The notes beneath the pieces were generated by a model, which did no database searches, was not told the DNA's origin, and saw nothing but the letters and a program-made list of their open reading frames with translations. A DNA stretch of 64,000 nucleotides from UBA7236 sp964463165 (GTDB taxonomy: Bacteria; Bacteroidota; Bacteroidia; Chitinophagales; BACL12): the NCBI GenBank assembly GCA_964463165.1, contig CAYXBK010000005.1:1-64000 (forward strand), read 5' to 3'. The first letter of the stretch is position 1, and every line of letters begins with the position of its first letter. Shown piece by piece: positions 1 through 9,044 of the stretch. A program made the translations under genes and the position numbers.

Positions 1-628
1 GCAACAGAGTCGTTACAGGGAATTTCTTTTTTCGGTCGATATATGCATACATGACATTGTTGATGTCTGTTGCAAATTCCATCCAGGCACCTTTAAAAGG
101 AATTACACGGGCTGAATAAATTTTCGTTCCATTCGGGTGAATGGATTGTCCGAAGAATACGCCTGGTGAACGGTGCAACTGCGACACAACGATCCTTTCG
201 GCGCCATTGATAATGAAGGTACCTTTTGGCGTCATGTACGGGATATTTCCGAGGAATACATCCTGCACAATTGTCTGGAAATCGATATGTTCTTCGTCGT
301 TACAGGATAGGCGGAGTTTTGCTTTCAGCGGGACGCTGAAAGTGAGGCCGCGTTCCATACATTCTTCCATTGAGTACCTTGGCGGGTCAATGAAATAATC
401 AAGAAATTCGAGAACGAAAATATTGCGGGCGTCGGTGATCGGAAAGTTTTCGGTGAATACGCGGTATAAACCTTCAGTACTTCTGTTTTCGGCAGTTGTT
501 TCCAACTGGAAGAAGTCTTTAAAGGATTTTACTTGTATATCTAATAGGTCTGGATAATCACCTGCTCTTTTAATTTTTCCGAAATTGATTCTTTCTGTTC
601 TCCGTGAGGTTGAGGTGGATTTTGGCAT
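1..628 (-). CDS. rpoB: RNA polymerase beta subunit, N-terminal part (cut by window edge)
   Basis: Beta subunit of the core RNA polymerase. Only the first 209 codons lie in the window and the frame is open to the left edge. The start is the ATG at 628, giving MPKSTSTSRRTERINFGKIK. The protrusion/lobe region shows PRYSMEECMERGLTFSVPLK and, further on, GTFIINGAERIVVSQLHRSP, which are hallmarks of RpoB. It lies downstream of rplL, the usual rplJL-rpoBC order. The spacer to rplL carries two strong palindromes (see separate entries). Identification is certain; the rest of the gene and rpoC should lie to the left. Confidence 0.97.
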   Translation of the reverse strand, partial: MPKSTSTSRRTERINFGKIKRAGDYPDLLDIQVKSFKDFFQLETTAENRSTEGLYRVFTENFPITDARNIFVLEFLDYFIDPPRYSMEECMERGLTFSVPLKAKLRLSCNDEEHIDFQTIVQDVFLGNIPYMTPKGTFIINGAERIVVSQLHRSPGVFFGQSIHPNGTKIYSARVIPFKGAWMEFATDINNVMYAYIDRKKKFPVTTLL

Positions 629-669
629 AAATATCAAAAGCTTTGATATAACTAAATAAGTAAAAGGCT

Positions 670-685
670 TCCGCCGTACGGCGGA
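670..685. repeat. 16-bp perfect palindrome in rplL-rpoB spacer
   Basis: TCCGCCGTACGGCGGA reads the same on both strands. It lies in the transcribed spacer between rplL and rpoB. Nearly the same palindrome (one base different) is found inside the RNase P RNA gene at 57997-58012. In RNA it could fold into a short GC hairpin, so a partial terminator or processing site is possible. That role is inference. Confidence 0.75.
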
Positions 686-703
686 CAGCCTGTAAAAATT
701 TTA

Positions 704-719
704 TTCGCCGTACGGCGAA
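704..719. repeat. Second 16-bp palindrome in rplL-rpoB spacer
   Basis: TTCGCCGTACGGCGAA is a perfect palindrome 18 bases from the first one and shares its CGCCGTACGGCG core. The pair sits just 3' of rplL on the transcribed (minus) strand. Escherichia coli has an attenuator and an RNase III site in the equivalent spacer; whether these hairpins do the same is not known. Confidence 0.7.
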
Positions 720-736
720 ACCGGGGTAAGGATTAA

Positions 737-1120
737 TTACTTAACCTCTACTTCGGCGCCAGCTTCCTGAAGTTGCTTTGCAATATCTTCAGCGGTTGCT
801 TTATCTACACCTTCTTTCACAGGTTTCGGTGCAGCATCTACTAAATCTTTTGCTTCTTTCAAGCCAAGACCAGTGAGATCTTTAACAACTTTCACAACAG
901 AAAGTTTTGCAGCGCCTGCATTTTTCAGGATCACATCGAATGTAGTTTTTTCAACTGCAGCTTCTGTTCCAGCACCAGCTCCACCAGCAGCTGCTACCAT
1001 CATTGGTGCTGCAGCAGCAGGTTCAATACCGTACTCATCTTTGAGAATCTTAGCGAGTTCGTTTACTTCTTTTACAGTTAAGCTTACCAACTTTTCTGCA
1101 AATTCTTTTAATTCAGCCAT
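737..1120 (-). CDS. rplL: 50S ribosomal protein L7/L12
   Basis: Stalk protein of the large ribosomal subunit that recruits translation factors; it binds L10 as dimers. The 127 residues show an N-terminal dimerisation helix (MAELKEFAEKLVSLTVKEVN), an Ala/Gly-rich hinge (about 35-55) and the conserved C-terminal domain with TGLGLKEAKDLVDAAPKPVK. Length is normal for the family. It follows rplJ directly, as in nearly all bacteria. Confidence 0.98.
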   Translation of the reverse strand: MAELKEFAEKLVSLTVKEVNELAKILKDEYGIEPAAAAPMMVAAAGGAGAGTEAAVEKTTFDVILKNAGAAKLSVVKVVKDLTGLGLKEAKDLVDAAPKPVKEGVDKATAEDIAKQLQEAGAEVEVK

Positions 1121-1174
1121 TGCTTTGAGTTTTATTTGATTTATTAATTGTTTAAAAATGTATTGTAATAAAAT

Positions 1175-1705
1175 TTATTTTTCTTCCCGGTCGGAAAGTG
1201 TTTTTACGATTCCAGCTAATTTGCGCTCACTTGAAAGAAGTGCAGAAATAACATTCTTGGCCGGTGACTGGAGTAAACCAATAATATCGCCAATGAGTTC
1301 TTCTTTGCTCTTTAAATTGATGAGTGCATCCAGATTATTGTCGCCGATAAATACATCAGCACCCACATAAGCACCTTTTAAAAGTGGTTTTTCTTTATCG
1401 GTATCTTTTCTGAATTTCTTAATCACTTTTGCAGGCTCATTTGACGAGTCGCTGAACATGATTGAAGTTTCACCATGCAGGATATTAATTAATCCGTCGT
1501 ATTTACCGTTGTGTGCTTCAAATGCTTTTCTCAAAAGTGTATTTTTCACCACTTCGAATTTGATTCCGCGTTCGAAGCATAATCTTCTGAGTTTACTGAT
1601 CTCCGCCACAGTCATCGCTGAAGCATCTGTAAGATAAAAGTTTTCATATTTGGAAACCTTATCCTGTAATTCAGCTATTGCCGCGGTTTTTTGTTCTCTG
1701 TTCAT
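1175..1705 (-). CDS. rplJ: 50S ribosomal protein L10
   Basis: Base of the ribosomal stalk; holds the L7/L12 dimers and, in many bacteria, represses its own operon. 176 residues, normal length. It begins MNREQKTAAIAELQDKVSKY and carries the L10 pattern FEVVKNTLLRKAFE (about 50-63). It sits between rplA and rplL in the expected order. No convincing L10 leader structure could be made out by eye in the 36-base gap to rplA. Confidence 0.97.
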   Translation of the reverse strand: MNREQKTAAIAELQDKVSKYENFYLTDASAMTVAEISKLRRLCFERGIKFEVVKNTLLRKAFEAHNGKYDGLINILHGETSIMFSDSSNEPAKVIKKFRKDTDKEKPLLKGAYVGADVFIGDNNLDALINLKSKEELIGDIIGLLQSPAKNVISALLSSERKLAGIVKTLSDREEK

Positions 1706-1741
1706 CGTACTTTTATTGAGATGAAATAAAATTAATATCTG

Positions 1742-2443
1742 TTATGCGTGTGATTCGGTTACTGATTTCGGATCGATTGCGATACCCGGGCTCATTGTGC
1801 TCGCCATGGTGATACTTTTAAAGTAAGCACCTTTTGCAGAAGCCGGTTTTAATTTCGCGAGTGCCTTGATCAGCTCTTCACTGTTTTCTGCTATCTGATC
1901 CGAATTAAATGAGATCCTGCCGATAGAAGAATGAATGATTCCGTATTTATCCACTTTGAAGGCCACCTTTCCTTTTTTCACTTCTGTAATTGCAAGGGCA
2001 ACATCATTTGTTACAGTACCAACTTTCGGGTTCGGCATCAGGTTTCTTGGTCCGAGAACACGTCCGAGTTTTGCAATTTTAGGCATCACGGATGGTGTTG
2101 CAATTACAACGTCCATATCGATCCAGCCATTTGTGATTTTATCTACGAATTCATCCAGACCTACATAATCTGCACCTGCTTTTCTGGCTTCATCTTCTTT
2201 TTCAGGAGTACATAAAACCAAAACTTTTTTGTCTTTTCCTGTTCCGTGAGGTAAAGCGGTAGTTCCGCGGATAGCCTGATCGGCTTTACGCGGGTCGATA
2301 CCCAGTCTCACATGGAGGTCAACAGATGCATTGAACTTGCAGGTAGTTGTTTTCTTAACAAGTTCAGCAGCTTCCCTCAACGAATATAATTTGTTGGAGT
2401 CAACTAATGCCTGAACCTTTTTTCTGTTCTTTGTAACTTTCAC
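1742..2443 (-). CDS. rplA: 50S ribosomal protein L1
   Basis: Forms the L1 stalk next to the ribosomal E site and in many bacteria autoregulates rplKA translation. 233 residues. Diagnostic stretches are VDLHVRLGIDPRKADQAIRG (about 42-61) and VLGPRNLMPNPKVGTVT (about 130-145). Cotranscribed with rplK, 25 bases upstream. Confidence 0.98.
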   Translation of the reverse strand: MKVTKNRKKVQALVDSNKLYSLREAAELVKKTTTCKFNASVDLHVRLGIDPRKADQAIRGTTALPHGTGKDKKVLVLCTPEKEDEARKAGADYVGLDEFVDKITNGWIDMDVVIATPSVMPKIAKLGRVLGPRNLMPNPKVGTVTNDVALAITEVKKGKVAFKVDKYGIIHSSIGRISFNSDQIAENSEELIKALAKLKPASAKGAYFKSITMASTMSPGIAIDPKSVTESHA

Positions 2444-2468
2444 TTTTTATAGTTTTTAGTTGACTAAT

Positions 2469-2909
2469 TTAATTCCAGGGTGCATTTCCGGTTACATTGA
2501 TGCCGAGGCTTCGGGCGGTACCCGCAACCATTTTCATTGCACTTTCAATAGTGAAGCAATTGAGGTCAGGCATTTTTTCCTGCGCAATTGTTTTCACCTG
2601 GTCCCATGTAACTGATCCAACTTTTGTCCGGTTGGGTTCAGCAGAACCTTTTTGTTTTTTGGCTGCTTCCAGAATCAAAATTGCGGCAGGAGGTGTTTTG
2701 ATGATAAAGTCAAATGATTTGTCTTTATACACGGTGATCACCACAGGTAATACTTTTCCCTGTTTATCCTGGGTTCTTGCATTGAATTGTTTGCAGAACT
2801 CCATAATGTTGATTCCTTTAGAACCTAATGCAGGACCAATTGGCGGAGCCGGGTTAGCCTGGCCGCCTTTTACCTGCAGTTTAACGTACGTTTGAATTTC
2901 TTTCGCCAT
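2469..2909 (-). CDS. rplK: 50S ribosomal protein L11
   Basis: Binds the GTPase-associated centre of 23S rRNA. 146 residues with the N-terminal VKLQVKGGQANPAPPIGPAL and the C-terminal rRNA-binding part (GTARSLGINV). Its start is 2 bases from the nusG stop, so the two are almost certainly cotranscribed. Standard nusG-rplK-rplA order. Confidence 0.98.
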   Translation of the reverse strand: MAKEIQTYVKLQVKGGQANPAPPIGPALGSKGINIMEFCKQFNARTQDKQGKVLPVVITVYKDKSFDFIIKTPPAAILILEAAKKQKGSAEPNRTKVGSVTWDQVKTIAQEKMPDLNCFTIESAMKMVAGTARSLGINVTGNAPWN

Positions 2910-2911
2910 TG

Positions 2912-3460
2912 TCAGCTTACTTTTTCAACCTGAATAAAATTCAATTCAACCGGTGTTTTACGGCCGAATATCTTTACAATTACTTTTAATTTTTTCTTGT
3001 CCTCATAAACTTCATCCACATTTCCGAGAAAATCATTGAAGGGGCCGTCAATTATTTTCACTGTTTCTCCGATAATAAACGGTTCATTCATCACAGCACC
3101 TTCTTCACTCATTTCATCCATTTTACCAAGGATGCGGTTCACTTCATTTTTCCGCAATGCGATCGGATTGTCTTTTCCAAGAAAATCGATCACACTGGTA
3201 ATGCCACTGATCGTTTGAATCATATCAGGGGTCATTTTTCCTTCGGTTGCTTCGATCAGAATATAACCCGGTAAAGAGTTTTTTTCCTGAATTACTTTTT
3301 TACCGTTTTTGATCTTATAGATCTTTTCAGTCGGCACGAGAACCTGGCTCATCACATGGTCCCATGAAGACCTTTTGATTTGCTGTTCGATATAATCTCT
3401 CAGTTTCCTTTCTTTACCACTTATAACCCGTAAAACGTACCATTTTTTCTCGTCCGACAT
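2912..3460 (-). CDS. nusG: Transcription termination/antitermination factor NusG
   Basis: Binds RNA polymerase and couples it to ribosomes or Rho. 182 residues: an NGN domain (KKWYVLRVISGKERKLRDYI near the start) and a C-terminal KOW domain (GETVKIIDGPFNDFLGNVDE, about 128-150). Lies between secE and rplK, the usual place. A second, specialised NusG of capsule loci is excluded by this context. Confidence 0.97.
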   Translation of the reverse strand: MSDEKKWYVLRVISGKERKLRDYIEQQIKRSSWDHVMSQVLVPTEKIYKIKNGKKVIQEKNSLPGYILIEATEGKMTPDMIQTISGITSVIDFLGKDNPIALRKNEVNRILGKMDEMSEEGAVMNEPFIIGETVKIIDGPFNDFLGNVDEVYEDKKKLKVIVKIFGRKTPVELNFIQVEKVS

Positions 3461-3477
3461 ACTAAATAACTAAGTGG

Positions 3478-3669
3478 TTAAAATAATCCATAATATAAGT
3501 CGAGCAAACGGCTCGCTGAAAAGTCCATTGCAAATATGATGACCGACAAGATCAGGAATGAGATCAGTACAAGTTGTGTACTTCCCTGTAATTCCGGCCA
3601 TGTCGGCCAGCTCACCTTATACCTTAATTCCTGGTATGATTCGCTGAAAAATGCTCTTAGTTTTTTCAT
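3478..3669 (-). CDS. secE: Preprotein translocase subunit SecE
   Basis: Small membrane subunit of the SecYEG channel. 63 residues with the conserved amphipathic piece ELRYKVSWPTWPELQGST, followed by one transmembrane helix (about 32-52). The length is typical of the single-helix SecE of most bacteria. Sits between tRNA-Trp and nusG as in many genomes. Confidence 0.95.
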   Translation of the reverse strand: MKKLRAFFSESYQELRYKVSWPTWPELQGSTQLVLISFLILSVIIFAMDFSASRLLDLYYGLF

Positions 3670-3689
3670 TTTACAATTTTCTTTTTCTG

Positions 3690-3762
3690 CACGGGTGGAG
3701 AGGCTCGAACTCCCAGCCTACGGTTTTGGAGACCGCCACTCTACCAATTGAGCTACACCCGT
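3690..3762 (-). tRNA. tRNA-Trp (anticodon CCA)
   Basis: The cloverleaf folds on the minus strand: acceptor ACGGGTG / CACCCGT, anticodon stem GCGGT/ACCGT with loop CTCCAAA (anticodon CCA), and a TTCGAGC T-loop. 73 nt, CCA end not encoded. Lies between tuf and secE, the conserved place for tRNA-Trp in Bacteroidota. Confidence 0.96.
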
Positions 3763-3815
3763 AGAGGCGTAACCCGTCATAAAGCACAATGCTGAATGGC
3801 GGGCTCCAAATCTCT

Positions 3816-5003
<1,188 letters not shown>

Positions 5004-5147
5004 TTTTATAAAATTTAAATTGGTGTTTTATATTAATTATTGTTTTTAAAAATTTATTCTGTTACAAATTATTCTTTCCGGTGAATCTGCGCCGGAACAG
5101 CTTTTTTACCCACCTGAAAATTGCCGGTTTCCCTCTTTCAATCTCAG

Positions 5148-5220
5148 AGCCAATGGCCAGGATCGAACTGGCGACCTCATCCTTACCATGGATGTGCTCT
5201 ACCAACTGAGCTACATTGGC
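5148..5220 (-). tRNA. tRNA-Thr (anticodon GGT)
   Basis: Acceptor stem GCCAATG / CATTGGC, anticodon stem CATCC/GGATG with loop ATGGTAA (anticodon GGT), T-loop TTCGATC. 73 nt without encoded CCA. It is the last tRNA before tuf; a second Thr isoacceptor (TGT) lies at 5574-5646 with the same acceptor stem. Confidence 0.96.
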
Positions 5221-5280
5221 AGAATTGCGAATTGGGAACTGATCAAAATTCAGAATTGAACATTTGTCAATTCTCAATTC
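5221..5280. repeat. Degenerate heptamer repeats between tRNA-Gly and tRNA-Thr
   Basis: The tRNA spacer begins with units AGAATTG, CGAATTG, GGAACTG and ends with TCAATTC, TCAATTC, which is the reverse complement of the GAATTGA pattern. The 7-base step matches the clearer heptamer arrays elsewhere in the window. Only a few units are clean, so this is a weaker case. Confidence 0.4.
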
Positions 5281-5293
5281 ACACTTCTCTTCG

Positions 5294-5366
5294 AGCGGGA
5301 GACGAGACTCGAACCCGCGACTTTCAGCTTGGAAGGCTGACGCTCTACCAACTGAGCTACTCCCGC
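5294..5366 (-). tRNA. tRNA-Gly (anticodon TCC)
   Basis: Acceptor GCGGGAG / CTCCCGC, anticodon stem TCAGC/GCTGA with loop CTTCCAA (anticodon TCC), T-loop TTCGAGT. 73 nt. Part of the Thr-Tyr-Gly-Thr tRNA cluster upstream of tuf. Confidence 0.96.
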
Positions 5367-5481
5367 TTGGTTTAAAAAATACTTTCTGAAAAAGGCCGAA
5401 GATAGAAATGCCGCTAAAGTGGAACACTTCAGAAGCTTAACTAATTCGGCGTGTTTTTCAGTTTCAAAGAACTGAAGGTAG

Positions 5482-5564
5482 TGGGAAGAGATGGATTCGA
5501 ACCATCGAAGTCGTAAGACAACAGATTTACAGTCTGCCCCATTTGGCCACTCTGGAATCTTCCC
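5482..5564 (-). tRNA. tRNA-Tyr (anticodon GTA)
   Basis: Class II tRNA of 83 nt with a long variable arm. Acceptor GGGAAGA / TCTTCCC, anticodon loop CTGTAAA (anticodon GTA), T-loop TTCGAAT. CCA not encoded. Lies between tRNA-Thr(TGT) and tRNA-Gly. Confidence 0.96.
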
Positions 5565-5573
5565 TCCGCCAGG

Positions 5574-5646
5574 AGCCAATGGACGGACTCGAACCGCCGA
5601 CCAGCTGATTACAAATCAGCCGCTCTACCAACTGAGCTACATTGGC
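5574..5646 (-). tRNA. tRNA-Thr (anticodon TGT)
   Basis: First tRNA of the cluster. Acceptor GCCAATG / CATTGGC, anticodon stem GCTGA/TCAGC with loop TTTGTAA (anticodon TGT), T-loop TTCGAGT. 73 nt. Confidence 0.96.
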
Positions 5647-5673
5647 CACTTTCCCCCAAAAATTTCAAAGACG

Positions 5674-5708
5674 AAAAAGGCATTTTTCCCTGTTTTGGAA
5701 AAAATGCC
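5674..5708 (-). terminator. Hairpin with T-run after hpf
   Basis: On the minus strand GGCATTTTTTCC pairs with GGAAAAATGCC across a short loop and is followed by TTTTTCG. It lies between hpf and the tRNA cluster, so it may end the rpsU-xerC-hpf transcript or attenuate read-through into the tRNAs and tuf. Confidence 0.6.
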
Positions 5709-5780
5709 CGCAAATATACGAACCTTTTATTTTTTATGGAAGGTTTTTTAAAATTTTGGAATGATTTTTTATTGCCGCCC

Positions 5781-6089
5781 TTAAAACTGCAATTTTTCCT
5801 TGTGCTTTTTTACCTGTGAAACGGCATGATCAAGTGCAATTTCAACAGAATCTTCGAAGGAATAAGTTTGCTCTTTTGAGAAGATTGTTTTACCCGGTAT
5901 ATTCACTTTAATTTCTGCTATTTTACTGTGTGTGCTCCCGCTCATAGCATCGAGTTTCAGATAAATCTCCACTTCAGTAACCTTGGCGAAAAAACGCTCG
6001 AGTTTCGCAATTTTTTTGTCAATGAAATCTAACAATTTCTGGTCTGCATCAAAATGAATTGATTGAATCCTGACGTTCATAATTGACAT
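5781..6089 (-). CDS. hpf: Ribosome hibernation factor HPF/RaiA family (short form)
   Basis: Binds the 30S subunit in stationary phase and promotes inactive ribosomes. 102 residues, the short form without the C-terminal dimerisation domain of long HPF. The pattern RIQSIHFDADQKLLDFIDKK at the start and FEDSVEIALDHAVSQVKKHK at the end fit the S30AE domain. Start is the first of two nearby ATGs (6089 or 6080). Lies downstream of xerC, a common Bacteroidota arrangement. Confidence 0.92.
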   Translation of the reverse strand: MSIMNVRIQSIHFDADQKLLDFIDKKIAKLERFFAKVTEVEIYLKLDAMSGSTHSKIAEIKVNIPGKTIFSKEQTYSFEDSVEIALDHAVSQVKKHKEKLQF

Positions 6090-6109
6090 TTTTTTCTGTT
6101 AAAAAATAA

Positions 6110-7015
6110 TTATCCCTTTGGGTGTGCATGGCGATGAATATCCTTTAATTTATCAATAGTGTTGTGTGTATAAACCTGTGTGGAGGCAAGACTCGCATGA
6201 CCGAGTAATTCCTTAATGGCATTCAATTCAGCGCCGCTGTTCGATAAATGGGTGGCAAACGTATGCCTCAGCACGTGCGGGCTTTTTCTTGTTAATGTTG
6301 AAACATTCTGGAGTAGTTTGTTCACGATTGTATGAACCAAACCCGGGTATGCTTTCTTTCCTTTGTCAGTCACCAGCAGAAACTCTTTTTCTCCCACTAA
6401 TTTATTTCTTATTCCGATATATTCAAATACCAGTTTCAATAATTCATCACTAACCGGAATAATTCTTTCTTTATTGCCTTTCCCTAATACTTTAACTGTT
6501 TTTGACGCTGCATTGAATGATGCTTCTTTTAACCCAAGCAGCTCTGCCCGCCTGATTCCTGTCGAATATAATATTTCAATGATCAGCCTGTCCCGCGATT
6601 TGATGAATTTCTCAGGTTCTGTATTTTCCGGATAGGCATCTTCCATCAATCCGAAAAGAGACTGCATATTATTTTTCTCAATAAATACCGGTAATGGTTT
6701 TGGTGTTTTAGGGGCAATCACCTTTGCCATCGGGTTTTTTAGAATGGCGCCCTGCTTTAAAAGAAAACGAAAATAGGTTTTGAGTGTAGATATTTTTCGA
6801 TTGACAGATTTCGGACTTATCTGCTGATCCATCAGTTGAATGATCCATGCTCTGATCTGCCGGTGATGCACCGAAAGAAGTTCAATATCCTCGTCGGGAT
6901 ATTCTTTTGCAATAAAATCTGAAAATTGTTCTAAATCTAATTTGTAGGCATCAAGGGTATTGAAGCTATATCTTTTTTCGAACTGCAGGTATGTGTAAAA
7001 GCGCTTTTTATACAT
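6110..7015 (-). CDS. xerC: Tyrosine recombinase XerC/XerD family
   Basis: Site-specific recombinase that resolves chromosome dimers at dif. 301 residues: N-terminal SAM-like core-binding domain (to about 95) and catalytic domain with STGIRRAELLGL (first Arg), HVLRHTFATHLSNSGA (H-x-x-R) and TQVYTHN (nucleophilic Tyr). All catalytic residues are present and the length is normal for Xer. Whether it is XerC or XerD cannot be decided by eye; the rpsU-xer-hpf context favours the housekeeping role. Confidence 0.88.
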   Translation of the reverse strand: MYKKRFYTYLQFEKRYSFNTLDAYKLDLEQFSDFIAKEYPDEDIELLSVHHRQIRAWIIQLMDQQISPKSVNRKISTLKTYFRFLLKQGAILKNPMAKVIAPKTPKPLPVFIEKNNMQSLFGLMEDAYPENTEPEKFIKSRDRLIIEILYSTGIRRAELLGLKEASFNAASKTVKVLGKGNKERIIPVSDELLKLVFEYIGIRNKLVGEKEFLLVTDKGKKAYPGLVHTIVNKLLQNVSTLTRKSPHVLRHTFATHLSNSGAELNAIKELLGHASLASTQVYTHNTIDKLKDIHRHAHPKG

Positions 7016-7071
7016 GGATGAATCCGATGTACGGCAATTTTAAAAAAGAACTCCTGCAGGGAAATTGGCAT

Positions 7072-7272
7072 TTAACCCTCATTAGCAGCTTCAGCAGTCA
7101 AATGCTGCTTATAGCGTGCTTTGATAACTTCCTGCCTGCGTTCAACCGATTTTTTTGTGAACGACTGGCGTCTGCGCAATTCTTTTAAAACACCCGCTTT
7201 TTCGAATTTCTTTTTGTAATTCTTGAGTGCTTTGTCAATAGATTCTGCTTCTCTTGCGTCGATAATTAACAT
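7072..7272 (-). CDS. rpsU: 30S ribosomal protein S21
   Basis: Small ribosomal subunit protein. 66 residues from the ATG at 7272; an upstream in-frame ATG at 7317 would add 15 residues that do not look like S21. MLIIDAREAESIDKALKNYK and the basic helix LRRRQSFTKKSVERRQEVIK are typical. First gene of the block leading to xerC and hpf. Confidence 0.95.
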   Translation of the reverse strand: MLIIDAREAESIDKALKNYKKKFEKAGVLKELRRRQSFTKKSVERRQEVIKARYKQHLTAEAANEG

Positions 7273-7348
7273 TCTGATTTTTTTATTAGGACTGCAAAAA
7301 TAAGAGCCTTCGTTCAAAATACCTAATACGTATTAAAATTCAAATGGT

Positions 7349-8488
7349 TTACTTGAGGATTTCCCTCGCGATGACCAGTTTCTGAATCTCGGAAGTGCCT
7401 TCACCAATTGTACAGAGTTTTGAATCCCGGTAAAATTTTTCAACCGGAAACTCTTTTGTATACCCGTAGCCGCCAAATATCTGAACTGCATCATTGGCAA
7501 CTTTCACCGCAATTTCCGAAGCATAATATTTTGCCATTGCCGACGCTTTGGTCACCTTTTCACCGCGGTTTTTCAATTCTGCAGCTTCCTCAATCAGTAA
7601 TTCTGCTGCTTCGATGCCTGTTGCCATATCGGCGAGTTTGAAAGAAATTCCCTGAAAATTTGCAATCGGCTGATCAAACTGCTGGCGTTCTTTCGCATAT
7701 TTTAATGCTGCGAGATAGGCACCTTTTGCGATACCTAAACTCAGTGCAGCAATTGAAATTCTGCCGCCGTCGAGCACTTTCATCGCCTGCTTAAAGCCGT
7801 CGCCAACTTCACCCATGCGCTGTGCATCGGATATACGGCAGTTATCAAAAATCACTTCCGTTGTTTCGCTTGAACGCATGCCCAGTTTATTTTCTTTTTT
7901 TCCGGCACTCAAACCCTGCGTACCACGCTCAATAATAAATGCCGTTGAATTATTCGGTGTGCGGGCATCTCCTGTTCTTGCGATCACTACCATTACATCA
8001 CTTGAATTCCCATGCGTGATCCAGCATTTTGTGCCGTTTAGCACCCAGTGGTTGCCGTCTTTTATTGCAACACATTTCATATTACCTGCATCACTGCCCG
8101 TATTCGGTTCAGTGAGCGCCCATGCTCCTATCCAATTTGCTGCTGCAAGTTTTGGCAAATATTTCGATTTCTGTTCTGCATCGCCGAATTGTAAAATATG
8201 TCCCGTGCAAAGTGAATTATGTGCTGCAAGAGATAATCCGAACGATCCGCAAACTTTAGCGATTTCAACAATTACAGCAACATACTCATGATAACCCAGA
8301 CCGGCTCCACCATATTCTTCCGGGACAAGAACACCCATTAAACCGAGTTCGCCTGCTTTTTGTAAAATATCTTTCGGGAAATGCTGTGTTTCATCCCAAT
8401 CCATCACATGCGGGCGTATATGTTTTTCAGCAAATTCTCTCGCAGTTGCCGCAACCATTTTCAAATTATCTTCAATCACTGTCTGCAT
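7349..8488 (-). CDS. Acyl-CoA dehydrogenase
   Basis: FAD enzyme that makes the first double bond in beta-oxidation or branched amino-acid breakdown. 379 residues, normal for the family. Seen are the FAD/substrate motif WALTEPNTGSDAG, IFGGYGYTKEFPVEKFYRDS near the end and IGEGTSEIQ, whose Glu matches the catalytic base of short/medium-chain members. The closest type is probably short-chain or isovaleryl; the substrate cannot be fixed from sequence alone. Separate from apt by 28 bases. Confidence 0.95.
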   Translation of the reverse strand: MQTVIEDNLKMVAATAREFAEKHIRPHVMDWDETQHFPKDILQKAGELGLMGVLVPEEYGGAGLGYHEYVAVIVEIAKVCGSFGLSLAAHNSLCTGHILQFGDAEQKSKYLPKLAAANWIGAWALTEPNTGSDAGNMKCVAIKDGNHWVLNGTKCWITHGNSSDVMVVIARTGDARTPNNSTAFIIERGTQGLSAGKKENKLGMRSSETTEVIFDNCRISDAQRMGEVGDGFKQAMKVLDGGRISIAALSLGIAKGAYLAALKYAKERQQFDQPIANFQGISFKLADMATGIEAAELLIEEAAELKNRGEKVTKASAMAKYYASEIAVKVANDAVQIFGGYGYTKEFPVEKFYRDSKLCTIGEGTSEIQKLVIAREILK

Positions 8489-8516
8489 TCTTTATTTTTT
8501 ATTTTTTGCAAAAATA

Positions 8517-9044
8517 TCAATAGGTTGCCAACGAAACAATTGTATCGCAATATGGTTTTATTTTTTTAACACCGTTTAAAAATGATAATTCAATTATAAA
8601 TGCATAACCGATCACATTTACTTTTTGCATTCTCATTAATTCAGCAGCTGCTGCTGCGGTTCCACCAGTAGCAAGCAGATCATCGTGGATCAAAACATTC
8701 CATCCCGGCTGCAGATCTTTACTATGCACTTCAACTGTCGCACTGCCGTATTCAAGATCGTATGAAAATTCAATTGTTTCTCCCGGCAATTTTCCTTTTT
8801 TCCGGACCGGGATAAATGGTACTTTTAATTTATGTGCGAGTAAAAATCCATACAAAAATCCGCGGCTTTCAACAGCAACAATCGCATCGATTTTTTTTCC
8901 TGCAAATTTTTCAAGTATTGCATCACAAATTTCATCCGACAAAAACGGATCGGCAAGCAATGGAGTAACGTCCTTAAAAACAATTCCCTCTTTAGGAAAA
9001 TCGGCAACATCGCGAATTGCCTTTTTTATTTTTTGTTCGATCAT
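8517..9044 (-). CDS. apt: Adenine phosphoribosyltransferase
   Basis: Purine salvage: adenine + PRPP to AMP + PPi. 175 residues. The PRPP-binding loop VLIHDDLLATGGTAAA (about 127-142) and the segment VAVESRGFLYGF are characteristic. The start overlaps the stop of the helix-hairpin-helix gene upstream by 4 bases, so they are cotranscribed. Confidence 0.96.
   Translation of the reverse strand: MIEQKIKKAIRDVADFPKEGIVFKDVTPLLADPFLSDEICDAILEKFAGKKIDAIVAVESRGFLYGFLLAHKLKVPFIPVRKKGKLPGETIEFSYDLEYGSATVEVHSKDLQPGWNVLIHDDLLATGGTAAAAAELMRMQKVNVIGYAFIIELSFLNGVKKIKPYCDTIVSLATY

Noticed and set aside
873..1139. Open frame on the plus strand opposite rplL
   Set aside because: It is antisense to a certain ribosomal protein gene and shows only the mirrored alanine-rich hinge.
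5062..5579. Open frames crossing the tRNA cluster
   Set aside because: They run through tRNA-Thr, tRNA-Gly and tRNA-Tyr and have no protein-like composition; chance frames.
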